Source: Coriaria nepalensis
Lineage: Eukaryota > Streptophyta > Magnoliopsida > Cucurbitales > Coriariaceae
Reading direction: 5' to 3'
NCBI GenBank assembly: GCA_027186245.1
Contig: CP114485.1
Coordinates: forward strand, 2,914,001-2,978,000
DNA length: 64,000 nt
A program made the position numbers and the translations under genes. Under the pieces are notes generated by a model, which was not told the origin of the DNA, did no database searches, and was given only the letters and a program-made list of their open reading frames with translations. This document shows, piece by piece, positions 36,016-46,354 of the stretch (within the stretch, counting starts at the first letter, position 1; each line of letters opens with the position of its first letter).

Positions 36016-37620
36016 CCAGAAAGCTTAAACATAAAAAGAGTCTGCCCGACCCGTCTGTTCCTCACTTGGTGAGGGCATCCTGCCGATATAAAAACGGCCT
36101 CTCCGAGGTGTTGCTCAAAAGTCCATGGTTCAATACCTGATTATGAAGTTCAAATTTTGAAGATTTCCCATTTTATGATAACAAAAGAACATTAAATCCT
36201 TTTGTAGCTTACCATACTCTTCCTTTAGCTTCTTTTTATGCCTTCCGTTTAGATATAAGGTCTGGTCATGTATAGGGTGATTAACCTGAAGTAAAATGGC
36301 ACAACATCAACTTAGTAAAACACATTTTTTTACTTACTATTTTTCAGGTATGAGAAGAAATGATATGCACCAAACTTATGGGACGGTAATTGTAGTGGAG
36401 GAATTCTTTATGGTGCTTCTTCAAGTACTCGCTCAACTTAGGTACGTCTTCCCATCGGAAAATGTCCCAAACAGCATCTCCATATTCAACCTTCGAACGG
36501 TCAGTAATTTCCAGGCGATTTCTAGCTTACCAAAAAGTAAAACATTCGGGTATAAATTCACTTTTTAAGTCTCAATTAGACTATCTGGGTCTAAAAAAAT
36601 TTGTATTCTACTATAATTTGTATAGCATACCAGTATACTCAATCGTCTTCATCAAGTACAGCCCTTGGAACATCCGTTTCAGTGAATTCCATACCTAAGG
36701 AAGAAAAGTGTGCAAATCATGAAACATACTGAATAGTCCACTAAGTTAGATTCTCTCATCCGGTCAACAACCTCCAACTTATATACAACTATGTCAAATA
36801 TGATTACCCCGAATTCTTGATTCGATATCTAATTCACACTTTTGTTCCCATTCAATATTCCTAAGGAGAGGCAAAGTTTTGTGAAGCAAGTAAAGCAACG
36901 TCTGCAATTTTGTGCTTGCATCGACTTCAGTCTTCACACTCAGTCTATGCAAAATCAAATAGATTGTTTGACATCAAAACTACAAAGCAGAATAATCATT
37001 GAGGAACAAGTAATGAAGAGAGAATTATCAGTAGGAATAAAGAGAGGAACAGACCTTCTTAACCAAACCCTCCTTGAGACGGATTCTGCAATTGCAAATA
37101 AGCCGGCAAAAAGGGCAAGCAATCTCTGCATGTTCTTTATTTATTGCAGGGTACCTATCATTTTCTTTTAATCAGAATACAAGATGAAAAGGAAAAAAAG
37201 GATGCTTTGTAAACTATTTCTGCTTAAGTTTATAGAATATTAAACTTTGTTCAGACCAAATACAATCACATATGATTACAGAATCATAACTGGGATATGT
37301 TTATCGAATTGAAAAGAGCAGCTATAACTAATTTGGGAAGAACTGAAAGTTCTTATTACCACTTTACAAGGCAGTCATCGCAATAACGTTTCCTTTTACA
37401 GTTGGAACAACTGACAACATCTCTATCTCGCTTTAAGCATTGATGGCACATCTGGTCCTTGTTCGTACTTGTATCAGGCTAAAGCATTAACAAGCTAGAA
37501 TAAATAGCAACCACAAGAGCAAAACTTTGAATCTTCTTTCTCATCTCGAAAAATGAAGGTGAAAATTTTGAACACAAAATTATGAGACAAGATGGATTTC
37601 TAGAAACTCACAGAATCAGT

Positions 37621-39114
37621 CTACATGTTATTCAACACTTTAGGTCTCCCTCTAGGTCTCTTCTGACGATTTCCAGATACTGCAATTTTCTCATTAGATT
37701 TCATATCTGTAGTGCAAAAATGCTTCCCCTTCTCCTCTGCAAAACACACGTCATTCAAACTATTCTCAATCCCTTCTTTTACATTGAATAGAGATTCAAT
37801 TTTACTGTGCTTCTGGGTTAAAATCTTATACCAATCTCTACCAAAAGGAAGCCTCTTTTCGCCGACTACTACTTTTACTTCCCCTCTTGCATTCTTTTCT
37901 ATTTGCGGGGAAATCTCAATATCATCTCCATTTTGACACATGACTTTATCTGATACTTCTTTGATCTCATCGGTTAGAAGAAATAGCTTTTCATTTTCAC
38001 CAGACATTGTCTTCTCTTCTTCTTTGATCTCATCGGTTAGAAGAAATAGCTTTTCATTTTCCCCACACATTGTCTTCTCTTCTTCATAGTCAACAGGACC
38101 AATCAACTCATTCTTTAACTCCTTCATTGTAGAAGACTTGACACCTTCTTCAGTTTCAGAGTGCCTCTCATGAATCCCTTCTTTGCCTTCATATACTTCA
38201 TCATCACCTATGGCTTCTTCCTGACCTCCTACACTTTTCTTCTTCTTAGTCATAGTACCCTTTGGCTGACCTGGCTTTCTCTTCACTAAGCCAGTCATGT
38301 TTTGACGACCATTACATCCCATGACTTCACCTCCATTGTCTTCACTTGTAAGGTTTTTCTTCTTACTGATCGAACCCTTTGGTCTACCTCGCCTTTTCTT
38401 TTGCATGGAAATCTCATTTCCACCATCAATAAGGAACAGTTTCTCTGCCACATCCTCCAAATTCATTAACTGAAGGTTCTTACCGTCATCACCAACATTT
38501 TCAGTAATACCATTTTTATCAATCAAGCCACTGTTTTCTTGATATGCAGGCTTTTTCTTCTTGTTCTTTGAGCCTTTTGGCCGACCAATATTCTTCTTCA
38601 GTCTAATCTCAACCTCCAAACTCACCGGAGAAACAATTATCTCACCAGCATTACCACCCACATTTTCACTATTTACTCCCATTTTGGCTTGAGCTGCAAT
38701 ACCTTTCTTCCCCTTCTTCTGTTTCTTAGGTTCACCATTCTCTTCTTCATCAACCTTCTTCTTATTCTTCGACCCTTTTGGCTGGCCCCGCTTCTTGCTT
38801 GTAACAACTTCTCCTCCTCCTCCTCCTCTATCACCATCTCCACCTTCTTTATCAACTCCTCCACTTCCAACAATTTCACCTTCGTTCCTATACACATTAC
38901 TGAAAATCAAACCCCCATTTTCACCATTATGAGCATCAAAATCAACGCCACAAAAGGGTTGAAGTTGAACTTGACCACCTCCGTTAACAAGATTCAGAGC
39001 TCCATTTCCATGACTGATTTCACCAAAAAAACCTCGAAGACCGTCACCATTAAGCCCAAAATCACTACTACCCCCATGAGAAACTTCACCGAAATTTCCT
39101 TCAGACCACCCCAT
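37621..39114 (-). CDS. Intact N-terminal frame of the JMJ25-like locus, AT-hook-like repeats
   Basis: A continuous 497-codon frame, long for this AT-rich sequence, forms the N-terminal half of the broken demethylase locus. It has a Gly/Asn-rich start and then five basic motifs of the form (R/G)(R/Q)PKG(S/T)..KKK: RGQPKGSKNKKK, GRPKGSKNKKKK, RGRPKGSISKKK, GQPKGTMTKKKK and RGRPKVLNNM. The GRP core suggests minor-groove AT-hook binding. Acidic spacers separate them, and one region is a 63-bp in-frame tandem duplication (37957-38082). A phase-0 exit AAA|GTGTTG near 37637 would splice to the zinc-finger exon. It could still make a DNA-binding protein without a catalytic domain, or be a pseudogene remnant. 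Confidence 0.55.
   Translation of the reverse strand: MGWSEGNFGEVSHGGSSDFGLNGDGLRGFFGEISHGNGALNLVNGGGQVQLQPFCGVDFDAHNGENGGLIFSNVYRNEGEIVGSGGVDKEGGDGDRGGGGGEVVTSKKRGQPKGSKNKKKVDEEENGEPKKQKKGKKGIAAQAKMGVNSENVGGNAGEIIVSPVSLEVEIRLKKNIGRPKGSKNKKKKPAYQENSGLIDKNGITENVGDDGKNLQLMNLEDVAEKLFLIDGGNEISMQKKRRGRPKGSISKKKNLTSEDNGGEVMGCNGRQNMTGLVKRKPGQPKGTMTKKKKSVGGQEEAIGDDEVYEGKEGIHERHSETEEGVKSSTMKELKNELIGPVDYEEEKTMCGENEKLFLLTDEIKEEEKTMSGENEKLFLLTDEIKEVSDKVMCQNGDDIEISPQIEKNARGEVKVVVGEKRLPFGRDWYKILTQKHSKIESLFNVKEGIENSLNDVCFAEEKGKHFCTTDMKSNEKIAVSGNRQKRPRGRPKVLNNM
37957..38082 (-). repeat. 63-bp in-frame tandem duplication
   Basis: Two copies beginning at 37957 and 38020 share TTCTTTGATCTCATCGGTTA and the following bases, with only a few substitutions. 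They encode a duplicated 21-residue unit containing ENEKLFLLTDEIKEEEKTM. The frame is kept, which suggests the duplication arose while the region was coding or is recent. Confidence 0.9.
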
Positions 39115-39448
39115 AGAGAAAGAGAATTATAATTCAAAGAAATACCTAAACTTTGACCCCCGTTTTCACATGCAACCCCCCCAAAGTCACCTTCCAGAGC
39201 TTCGTACCTTGGCCGTGAAGACCCAGAGGAAGATCTTCTGCAATTACTTCGCCAAACAAGGGTGCAATTTCTTCGCCTATACTCGGACCCCCATAGGAAT
39301 AGGCATGGATCCCTTCACCTCCAAGCCGACCCACGTCACTGTTTCCTATATTTTCTTCGTTGCCTGGTCGTCTATGGTCGTTAATTTTGACATTTCCAGC
39401 CATGTTTAGCTCCCTCTGCCTCTGCCTCTGTTCTGCAACCTCGTCCAT

Positions 39449-40263
39449 CTTCCTTTTTTCTTTACATTGATTTTACCCCCAAATCTGTGAACTCTTTCTC
39501 TAGCTTCTAATTCTGACATTGGTTGTTGTTGTTGCAGGAAATGCCATGATCGTGAAAATATGTGGATCTCTGAGTTGACGCGATTAACTCAGTGCCTATT
39601 AGTAACTAAAAAGCCCTCAATTTTTTTTTTTCTTTTGCAGAGTCAGAATTCTAATGTAGCATGGATGATCCTTGTTTATCTATCAAATTATTTTTTAAAA
39701 ATTTTAGATCGTGAATTTATTACTGGAAGCGAGTCTGGTTAGTGGTTTTGGTGAATGGGAAGAGACAGTGTCTGGTTTGCTTTGGAGACGCAGGCAGTTG
39801 ACAATTGGGGTTATTTATGTTGTGTCGTACTAAGTACTAAAGACGCAGACAGTTGAATCAGTCCAACATCGTTACTCTCCTTCAAGTTCAAATATTCACG
39901 CTACTCAAGCTGAAAACATATGTAAACATTCTTTGTTTTTTTGAACAGTTTATAATTTAAATGATAAGGATGAAAGCACTAATGCGGACAAGTAGTTTTT
40001 CCCAGCACCAACTTAAAATGATGGTCATCTCATTACAATCAAATGATCAATCAATCAATCCAGTACATAGCTGACAACAGAAGATTCTTTACATTCAACC
40101 TTAAATCTAGTTTCCCAAACAGAGAAAATGCCAACTTTATAATGTGTATCTCATTCCCTTCCAAAAATTTCCGCCCTCAAAAACCAGAAACACAGACAAG
40201 TCAAAAAAGACTCGAACTGTCATCAGAGGTCTAACGGGCGAGTAGCAATTATCCTTGTCTCTA
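39449..40263. other. Intergenic between JMJ25-like and DMS3 loci
   Basis: About 0.8 kb with a GTT run near 39520 and no supported gene. Both neighbours are on the minus strand, so this holds DMS3 3' sequence and the JMJ25-like promoter. Confidence 0.5.
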
Positions 40264-42878
40264 TTATCTTGGAGTTGCTAGATCTTGCATAGCTGGAGCT
40301 TGATACTGCCATATCAAACAATCTCAAGGTTATTTTTAGAATGCTTAAATTGTAGAATCTCTCTGGTTAGATAATACTGTTAGTCATAGAGAGTAAGTTC
40401 AGAGCTTACTTGTGCTGCATAGGACGAACTCTGAGCAAGGAATTTGAGAAACTCTGCCTTCTTCTTATCAAATTTAAACTTTGCATTGTCAAGCAAAGCC
40501 TGTTCTCTCTTCATATCTTCAAGCGTTTTTTCCTTTTTCCACTTCATTTCTTTCATCTGCCTCTCAGATTCTATATATGTTTCAGGTAGGCTTGAGTTCA
40601 TAGAGAGTTTAGGGAATCTCACTTCTACTTCTTCCCTGAAATCACAAGACCAGGATTATAACCTTCCTTTTAAAAAGCGAAATAGAATATGAAATATACC
40701 TTTTGCCGAGGTAAAAGAGACCGGTTGTTTTGATTACTCCTCCGTCTAATGAAATTGCTCCATCGCTAATGCATGGGAGAGCTTGTAGCATATCCGTCCT
40801 TGTTTTATATACTTGTAAACGAGAAAAGAGAGAGTAAAACAGAGTCTCTCTGAGACCATATCCATCAGGTGTGAGAAAGAGTAAGTGCGTAATGTCTAAA
40901 TGAATCATGTTAACTGCAAAGCCGAGAAACCCAGGTGGAAGCTCCCCATTGGGTAATTTTGGCTTTAGAAGATCAAGCCTTCTTTGTGGGTCATCAGGTA
41001 CAAAGTCTCCTGCATATGGTCTAGAAAAGGGAAAATTATTTAGTTACATTTCACAGAAGAAGCCACATCACAGCCTAAATTGAGAAAAATGAAGGTAAAT
41101 TATATGATCCTTTGCCTTAAATTTTCAAGACAGATGACGAGAAATCGCCCAGTCAAAGTTCTTCCAATTGAAGCACCAAGCCCATGAAGGCCATGGCTGT
41201 CATTCACAGACCCTTCCCTGTCGTACGTTTCTAGAGCATTGACTCCATCATACGTCTTACATACAATTGCTAGCATAGATTCTATTCCTAAATACTCTGA
41301 TAGGAGCCTGCATTCGAAAAAAAATAAAATGAACATTTGGGTGTGTTACTAAAAAACCATCAATTGCAATTGAATGTGTTAGGAGTTGGAACAAATATAG
41401 GTTTCTCCAAAAGTGGACTTGACAGCGTCTAGCTGCTCAATCCCACTCCCAAAAGCCAAAAGGGTCTGGCCAAAAGGATCAAAATACAAAAATTCTGATA
41501 AGTGTAAGAATCAAAGATATATTATGTAACTTGAAGGACAGTTGTTATATTAGGGGTTTGTTGATTGTCTGTTGTATTATATTATTTGGTAGGTAAAGGA
41601 TTTGGAAAGCTCGACAGTTTTGAGATAAAAGGCGAGAAAGATAGTGGTACGGTTTTATTTTTTAAAGTTCAAACAATAGAAAATCTGGCTAGTCTAAAGT
41701 CTAAACATCCTTCGAAATCTCTACCCATCATCACCTATGAGACGGGAGACGATCAAAAGAGCATAGATAATATAAATTTAAAAGTAACAAAAAACAAAAA
41801 GCCAAGCAGACCTGCTAATGTTATCATCATCAGCTTTTCCAAGTGTAGCAACAACACCAAGCACGTCTTTGGTCAAAGTAAGACTAGAAGCTTGAGACAC
41901 ATGTCGAGTTCTCAACTGGCATAAAATCCCAGCAGCAGTTTTTTCATGCCGGAGAATCTTCTCGGTTGCTTCCTCCTCACTTTGAGGATGGGATTGATCC
42001 TTAGCTGTGCTAGAGGAATGATGCTTGCCTAAGGTTACTGAAATCAAACAGGCGACGATATAAGAGGTGGAAAACATGCAAACCATGACATATATATATA
42101 CTTTTTACCCTGCAAATCGAGAATGGATTCGTCTAACTTGTTCTTCTGAGTCCTGAGGAATTTCATGCTCTCCTCATGCTGTTTTATCTTCATCCCTAGC
42201 ATTTGTAAATCATCTTGAAGTTTCTGCAGTCAGGAGAAAATATCTACACTTGATATTGAAGACAATTATGGAAGAAAGGAAAACAGTAGCAAAGAATCTC
42301 CTTAAAAAATGAATCTTTAAGACCTTTGAAGAATAGAGGAGAGATTCGACTTGTGAATATCCCCCTCCATTTTGCACTTCAATCACAGGTTTTTCAGCTT
42401 GATCCACCTGCATTGGTGCGGTTCCGGTTGGTAAAGGCTGTGCATGAACAGAAAGCCGAAACAAAAAGGATGAGTCATTACAGAAGAAAGAAAAAATAAC
42501 TACAAAAGAAACAATTTTAGTTGTATCTACAAATTAATTAAAAAAAAAAACCAAAAAGTAACAAGTGGAAAAGGGGCAGAATACAACTAATTATAAGAAA
42601 CACAGGGAAATTACTCATCTTCGCTTATAAATAAAATCGCTAAGAACAGAAGTATGAATTAAAAACCCTGATCCTTAGTTTACTTAGTCCTCTCCCAGAA
42701 AGGTGGAATCTTTTATCCACCAGAACAACATTCAAGCCGAGGACGTTCTTAAGAATTTCAATTTTCGGTTCCATTATTTTCCCGCATTTTAGATACAACC
42801 AAACATGGAGGTATGATTTAAGCAGAGACAGAGACAGAGACGGGAAGAGTGTGTAACCTGGGTGTTAGGAGGAAACAT
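40264..42878 (-). CDS. DMS3: DMS3, SMC-hinge protein of RNA-directed DNA methylation
   Basis: Eight exons: 42878-42858, 42437-42324, 42223-42109, 42037-41812, 41307-41116, 41020-40700, 40635-40410 and 40305-40264. They sum to 1257 nt (418 aa), against about 420 aa in Arabidopsis. The order is an N-terminal tail, a coiled coil (about residues 55-100), an SMC-like hinge region ([50 protein letters not shown]), and a second coiled coil with [18 protein letters not shown]. There is no ATPase head. DMS3 works with DRD1 and RDM1 in the DDR complex, which recruits RNA polymerase V to chromatin for siRNA-guided cytosine methylation. The intron after exon 5 starts TTAAG|GCAAAG and ends CTAG|A, a GC-AG intron. 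Phase agreement supports it. The gene appears intact. Confidence 0.95.
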
Positions 42879-43585
42879 TGCAGAGCAGGGGTTGACTCGG
42901 TTCTCTCACTCACTGGGTTTGACTCGCTCAGCTCCTCGTCCGGTCTCCGCCTCTGCTACTCTCGCCTTGAAATTTCAGTTATTTTCCAATAATTAAGAAA
43001 ACATTTAAAAAAAAAAAATACCGAATTTCTGAAATTTTCGTTTCGATTTGTGAAAGCATCGCTGAGCTGCCATTTGCGGATGAAAAGCTACAAAATTGAA
43101 TGCAATGGCAAAATCGATCATTCATACAGACTGTTACGGAACATATAAAAGCCCACTAAATTCATATGAAGCCCAATAAACTTCTTTCTTGACAAGAAGC
43201 CCAACCCTAAGAAATACCCAACAATTAACCAAATGGGCCGATCCAGAAGCAATAGTCGGCCTATGGATGGCCTGCCAGTGTCAGCATTCAACCAAATTTA
43301 TACGCTCGTGAAACCTTTAAATACTAACCGCATCATCATATTCATGCAGTAGTTGTGATGGCAAAAATGAGTCCAAGCTAAGCTTAGCTTTTACTTCTTC
43401 TGTGTTTCACTTCTGGTTCGGTCTTCTTGATCTCTTTATATGATTCTCCATATAGACTCCTCACTGTACAAGTATGTGCAATTTTTTTTCTTATACCCTT
43501 CCACGTGGATATATTATATGTCTTGTATTAATGATATAATGTCTGTAAAATACTGTATGAAACAAGCTGATTGATCAGCTTATAT
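42879..43585. promoter_or_regulatory. Shared divergent promoter region (DMS3 / IQD)
   Basis: Start codons of the leftward DMS3 gene (42878) and the rightward IQD gene (43586) lie 0.7 kb apart, so both promoters must fall here. TATA-like words occur, but no element clearly decides the start sites. Confidence 0.45.
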
Positions 43586-45604
43586 ATGGGGAAGAAAGGA
43601 AGCAGCAGCACCTGGTTCTCTTCAGTGAAGAAAGTTTTCAAATCTTCTTCTTCTTCTTCTAAGGACTCGCCGGATCTGAAAAAGGTCATCGTGCTTAATT
43701 AATTACTGATTAATTAATTAGCAAATTATTTTCTGCATCGTTTCCTTCTTCTTCTTCTTCTTCTTCTTCTTCTTCTTTTTTTTTTTTCCTAAGAATGAAT
43801 AATTATTTTCATATAGATAGATGTCAATCCTAAATTCCACACGTAAACCAAATTAAGAAAACTATATTATATGTCATCTTTGGTTATTTTCGCAGGCTAT
43901 CGTAGCTAGTAGGAACTTATATTACGATAATCAAGGAGATTATTACGTTGGTATAGATGATTAATAATTATAATCAAACGATTATTTAATTGATGGAAAT
44001 TTAATTACTTTTTTTTGGTAATAATAGATGGTATAGGTAGAGTGGGGTGATTCTGTCTTATGTACTAATTTTTTTTTCTTCTTAATTAACGAGGTAAACT
44101 TTATTAATGAAATAAATTATTATATTCTTAATTATAATTAAAGAGGAGGAGTGCGACCAAATCTCAAATAAATCGTGACAAAAACCTTCAGCTTGAAAAT
44201 TATTTAAATAATATAAGAGATAATGAAATCTTTAAACTTCTTCCTCAAATAATCACGAATAACTCTACAATACTTAAGAGACCCTTCCACCTTAAAAAGT
44301 TACGACAATTCACATTAAAGTAGGCATGCAAAGCTAACCTTAAAACTTAGATCCGTGAATCTAAAATTGAAATAAAGGTGCATCAGGCATCGTGCATGGT
44401 CCCTAACGATCACAAAGCTTCACTGAAATTAATGTCAGAGCCACGTAATCCTAGCGTGCTAGTCATGTATAGGATTTCATGACTGACGATGTTGGAAGTT
44501 ATGTGCAGATTTATATAATCTGCTAATGTTTGACCAAATTAAGGCGTGCTTAATTTTTCAGGACAGTAACGTGCAGAGCTGGCAATATGATGCTCCAGAA
44601 GTTTTGTCGTTTGAACATTTCCCTACGGAGAGTTCTCCCGACATAACAAACTATAACGACTTTTTTGGCACCGCCTTGACCCTACCTGCTCAACCCAGAG
44701 ACGCCGTCACTTATGCAATGGCAACTGCGGCTGCTGCAGAAGCTGTAACCATAGCAGCTGAAGCCGCCGCTAAAGCCCTTTACTTAACTGGCTATGGCGG
44801 TCGCTACTCCAAGGAATCTAGAGCCGCAATCTCAATTCAATCACATTACAGAAGATACCTAGTAATTGATTGATTAATTAATTAATACAGTCATGCTTCT
44901 GTTGATGATGAGATTGGAGTTTGTCCAAACTGCAGTTTGAAATTTGAAACTGTTCTTTTATCTCTATGTATATGCAGGCTCGACGTGCTTTGCGTGCTTT
45001 GAAGGGATTGGTTCGGCTACAGGCACTGTTTAGAGGCCATAAAGTGCGAAAACGAACGCAAAAGACAATGCGATGCATGCAAGCGTTAATCCGCGTACAG
45101 GCAAGGGCAGCACAAGCGCGTAGGCTCCAACTGGCCTATGATCGGAACATTCAAAAGAAGCAACAAGCACTCGCTTATGCATATCCCTACTATCCGGAAC
45201 GTGGTGGACCTGGTGGTAGGGCAGGAAAGGGTTGGAATTGGCTTGAGAATTGGATATCGTCTCCATACTATCAGTCAGGAGTTGATGAAAGTCACGACAT
45301 GTCGGAGAAGACGGTGGAAATGGACGTCGACCCATCTCAACAACGACGGGGACAGTGGAATTTGAATAGTGTACCGAGTTATATGGCTCCGACCCAGTCC
45401 GCTAAGGGTAAGGTGAGAGATCAGGGCTGCTGGATCAAGCATAAGGGCCCAGACGGGAACTCTTCAGATAGGAAAGGAAGGGGAAGTGACCCTATGGGGT
45501 TGGGTTTTGAGTCGTTGTATCTGCGCGGAGGAATGACAGACTACGACCAGGCTCCAAAGAGCCCAAACCCAAAAGGCAAGGTGACATTGGGCCTTGCATC
45601 TTGA
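43586..45604 (+). CDS. IQ67-domain calmodulin-binding protein (IQD)
   Basis: Three exons, 43586-43684, 44562-44861 and 44978-45604, give 341 aa. [20 protein letters not shown] is the typical basic N-terminus and a Ser run follows. The IQ67 domain spans the exon 2/3 junction ([14 protein letters not shown]), at the conserved intron position of the family. It contains IQ-type motifs [17 protein letters not shown] and [16 protein letters not shown], then the repeat [29 protein letters not shown] near the C-terminus matches the DUF4005 motif. IQDs bind calmodulin without Ca2+ and scaffold microtubules and kinesin light chains in cell-shape control. An optional 51-bp micro-exon near 43896 cannot be excluded. 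The Arabidopsis neighbour of DMS3 is IQD21, a likely relative. Confidence 0.92.
43748..43778 (+). repeat. (CTT)n microsatellite in IQD intron 1
   Basis: About ten CTT/TTC units are followed by a T-run, inside the first IQD intron. Confidence 0.85.
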
Positions 45605-46119
45605 TGCTAATGGTAGGAGGTACCCTGCGTCCTTAGTTTCTTATTGTCGTCGTCAGGTATAATTTAATTTAATAAATAAATATGAACATAAGGGGTATTA
45701 TTGTATAATATATGGTTTTTTTAAATACAAAAAAAAAAGAAGATCAAATCCATAATACTAATTTTGAGGACAGAATATGGAGTTCAATATTTGCATATAA
45801 AATTAAAATAAGAATTCTAACTTTAAAAAAAAAAAAACCCCCACGCTATTTTTATAAACTTATATATTTTAATTTTTTAGACCAAATCTATAACTAATCT
45901 CAATTATTATAATACGTGGTTTGGAGTTTTCTTCCTTCCTTATTTATTTTTTTCCCTCCTTTATTTACCAAGTTTTGCTGTCCGTTAAATATGCCGCGTC
46001 AAGCTGTATGCTACCACAACTGAAAATTGGAAGACCAACCGCCAAATTTAAAGTTCCCAGGGGATGAATCAATGATGACGTGGCAGTTATGGATTGGGAA
46101 ATGAACATGATTCATCGAT

Positions 46120-46164
<45 letters not shown>

Positions 46165-46354
46165 TACGCACACTCGAGAGAATGGGGTCCTTAAGTTTTC
46201 TCCGTCCCGCTCTCCTCTCTCTCCCTCACGAATTCGATACCTTTCGTGCTACAATGGATTTGAGTCACTCACATCTCTTTCTAGACCGTCGGCCTCGATT
46301 TTTTCTTTTCTTCTTCTTTTTCCCTCTGGTTCAGAGTTCAAAAATAAATAAAAA
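45605..46354. other. IQD 3' region and SS1 promoter/leader
   Basis: It contains a GACGTGGC (ACGT-core) site at about 46077-46084 and a (CT)n run of about 20 units at about 46121-46161, typical of a plant leader. An ATG at 46182 opens a frame that overlaps the SS1 start out of frame. Confidence 0.55.
46121..46161 (+). repeat. (CT)n microsatellite in the SS1 leader/promoter
   Basis: An almost perfect CT dinucleotide run sits about 195 bp before the SS1 ATG. CT/GA runs near transcription starts are common in plants and bind BPC-type GAGA factors. Confidence 0.9.

Larger units (their letters stand above)
35652..39448 (-). pseudogene. JMJ25/IBM1-type histone demethylase, internally deleted
   Basis: Pieces of a JMJ25-like H3K9 demethylase lie in order on the minus strand. 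A start near 39448 (MDEVAEQRQRQREL) hits a stop at about 39146. A 497-codon frame (39114-37621) carries GRPKGSKNKKK AT-hook-like repeats. Zinc-finger exons follow near 37480-37370 (MCHQCLKRDRDVVSCSNCK) and 37153-37056 (EHAEIACPFCRLICNC). Next comes a helical segment near 36930-36820. The exon at about 36690-36640 ends LDEDD then TGA where the family continues RLYCDNC. Reading resumes only at the end of JmjC: GDAVWDIFRWEDVPKL (about 36480), [48 protein letters not shown] and a matching C-terminus ending at 35652. Roughly 400 residues, including the HxD iron ligands, are missing. Demethylase activity is not expected. Confidence 0.75.

Noticed and set aside
43896..43948. Possible micro-exon [17 protein letters not shown] in the IQD gene
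   Set aside because: The acceptor is good but the donor (GTTGGT) is weak. IQD proteins do not need it, and the phase works equally well without it.
45712..45897. Lys-rich frame after IQD
   Set aside because: It is driven by A-runs and has no homology or gene context.
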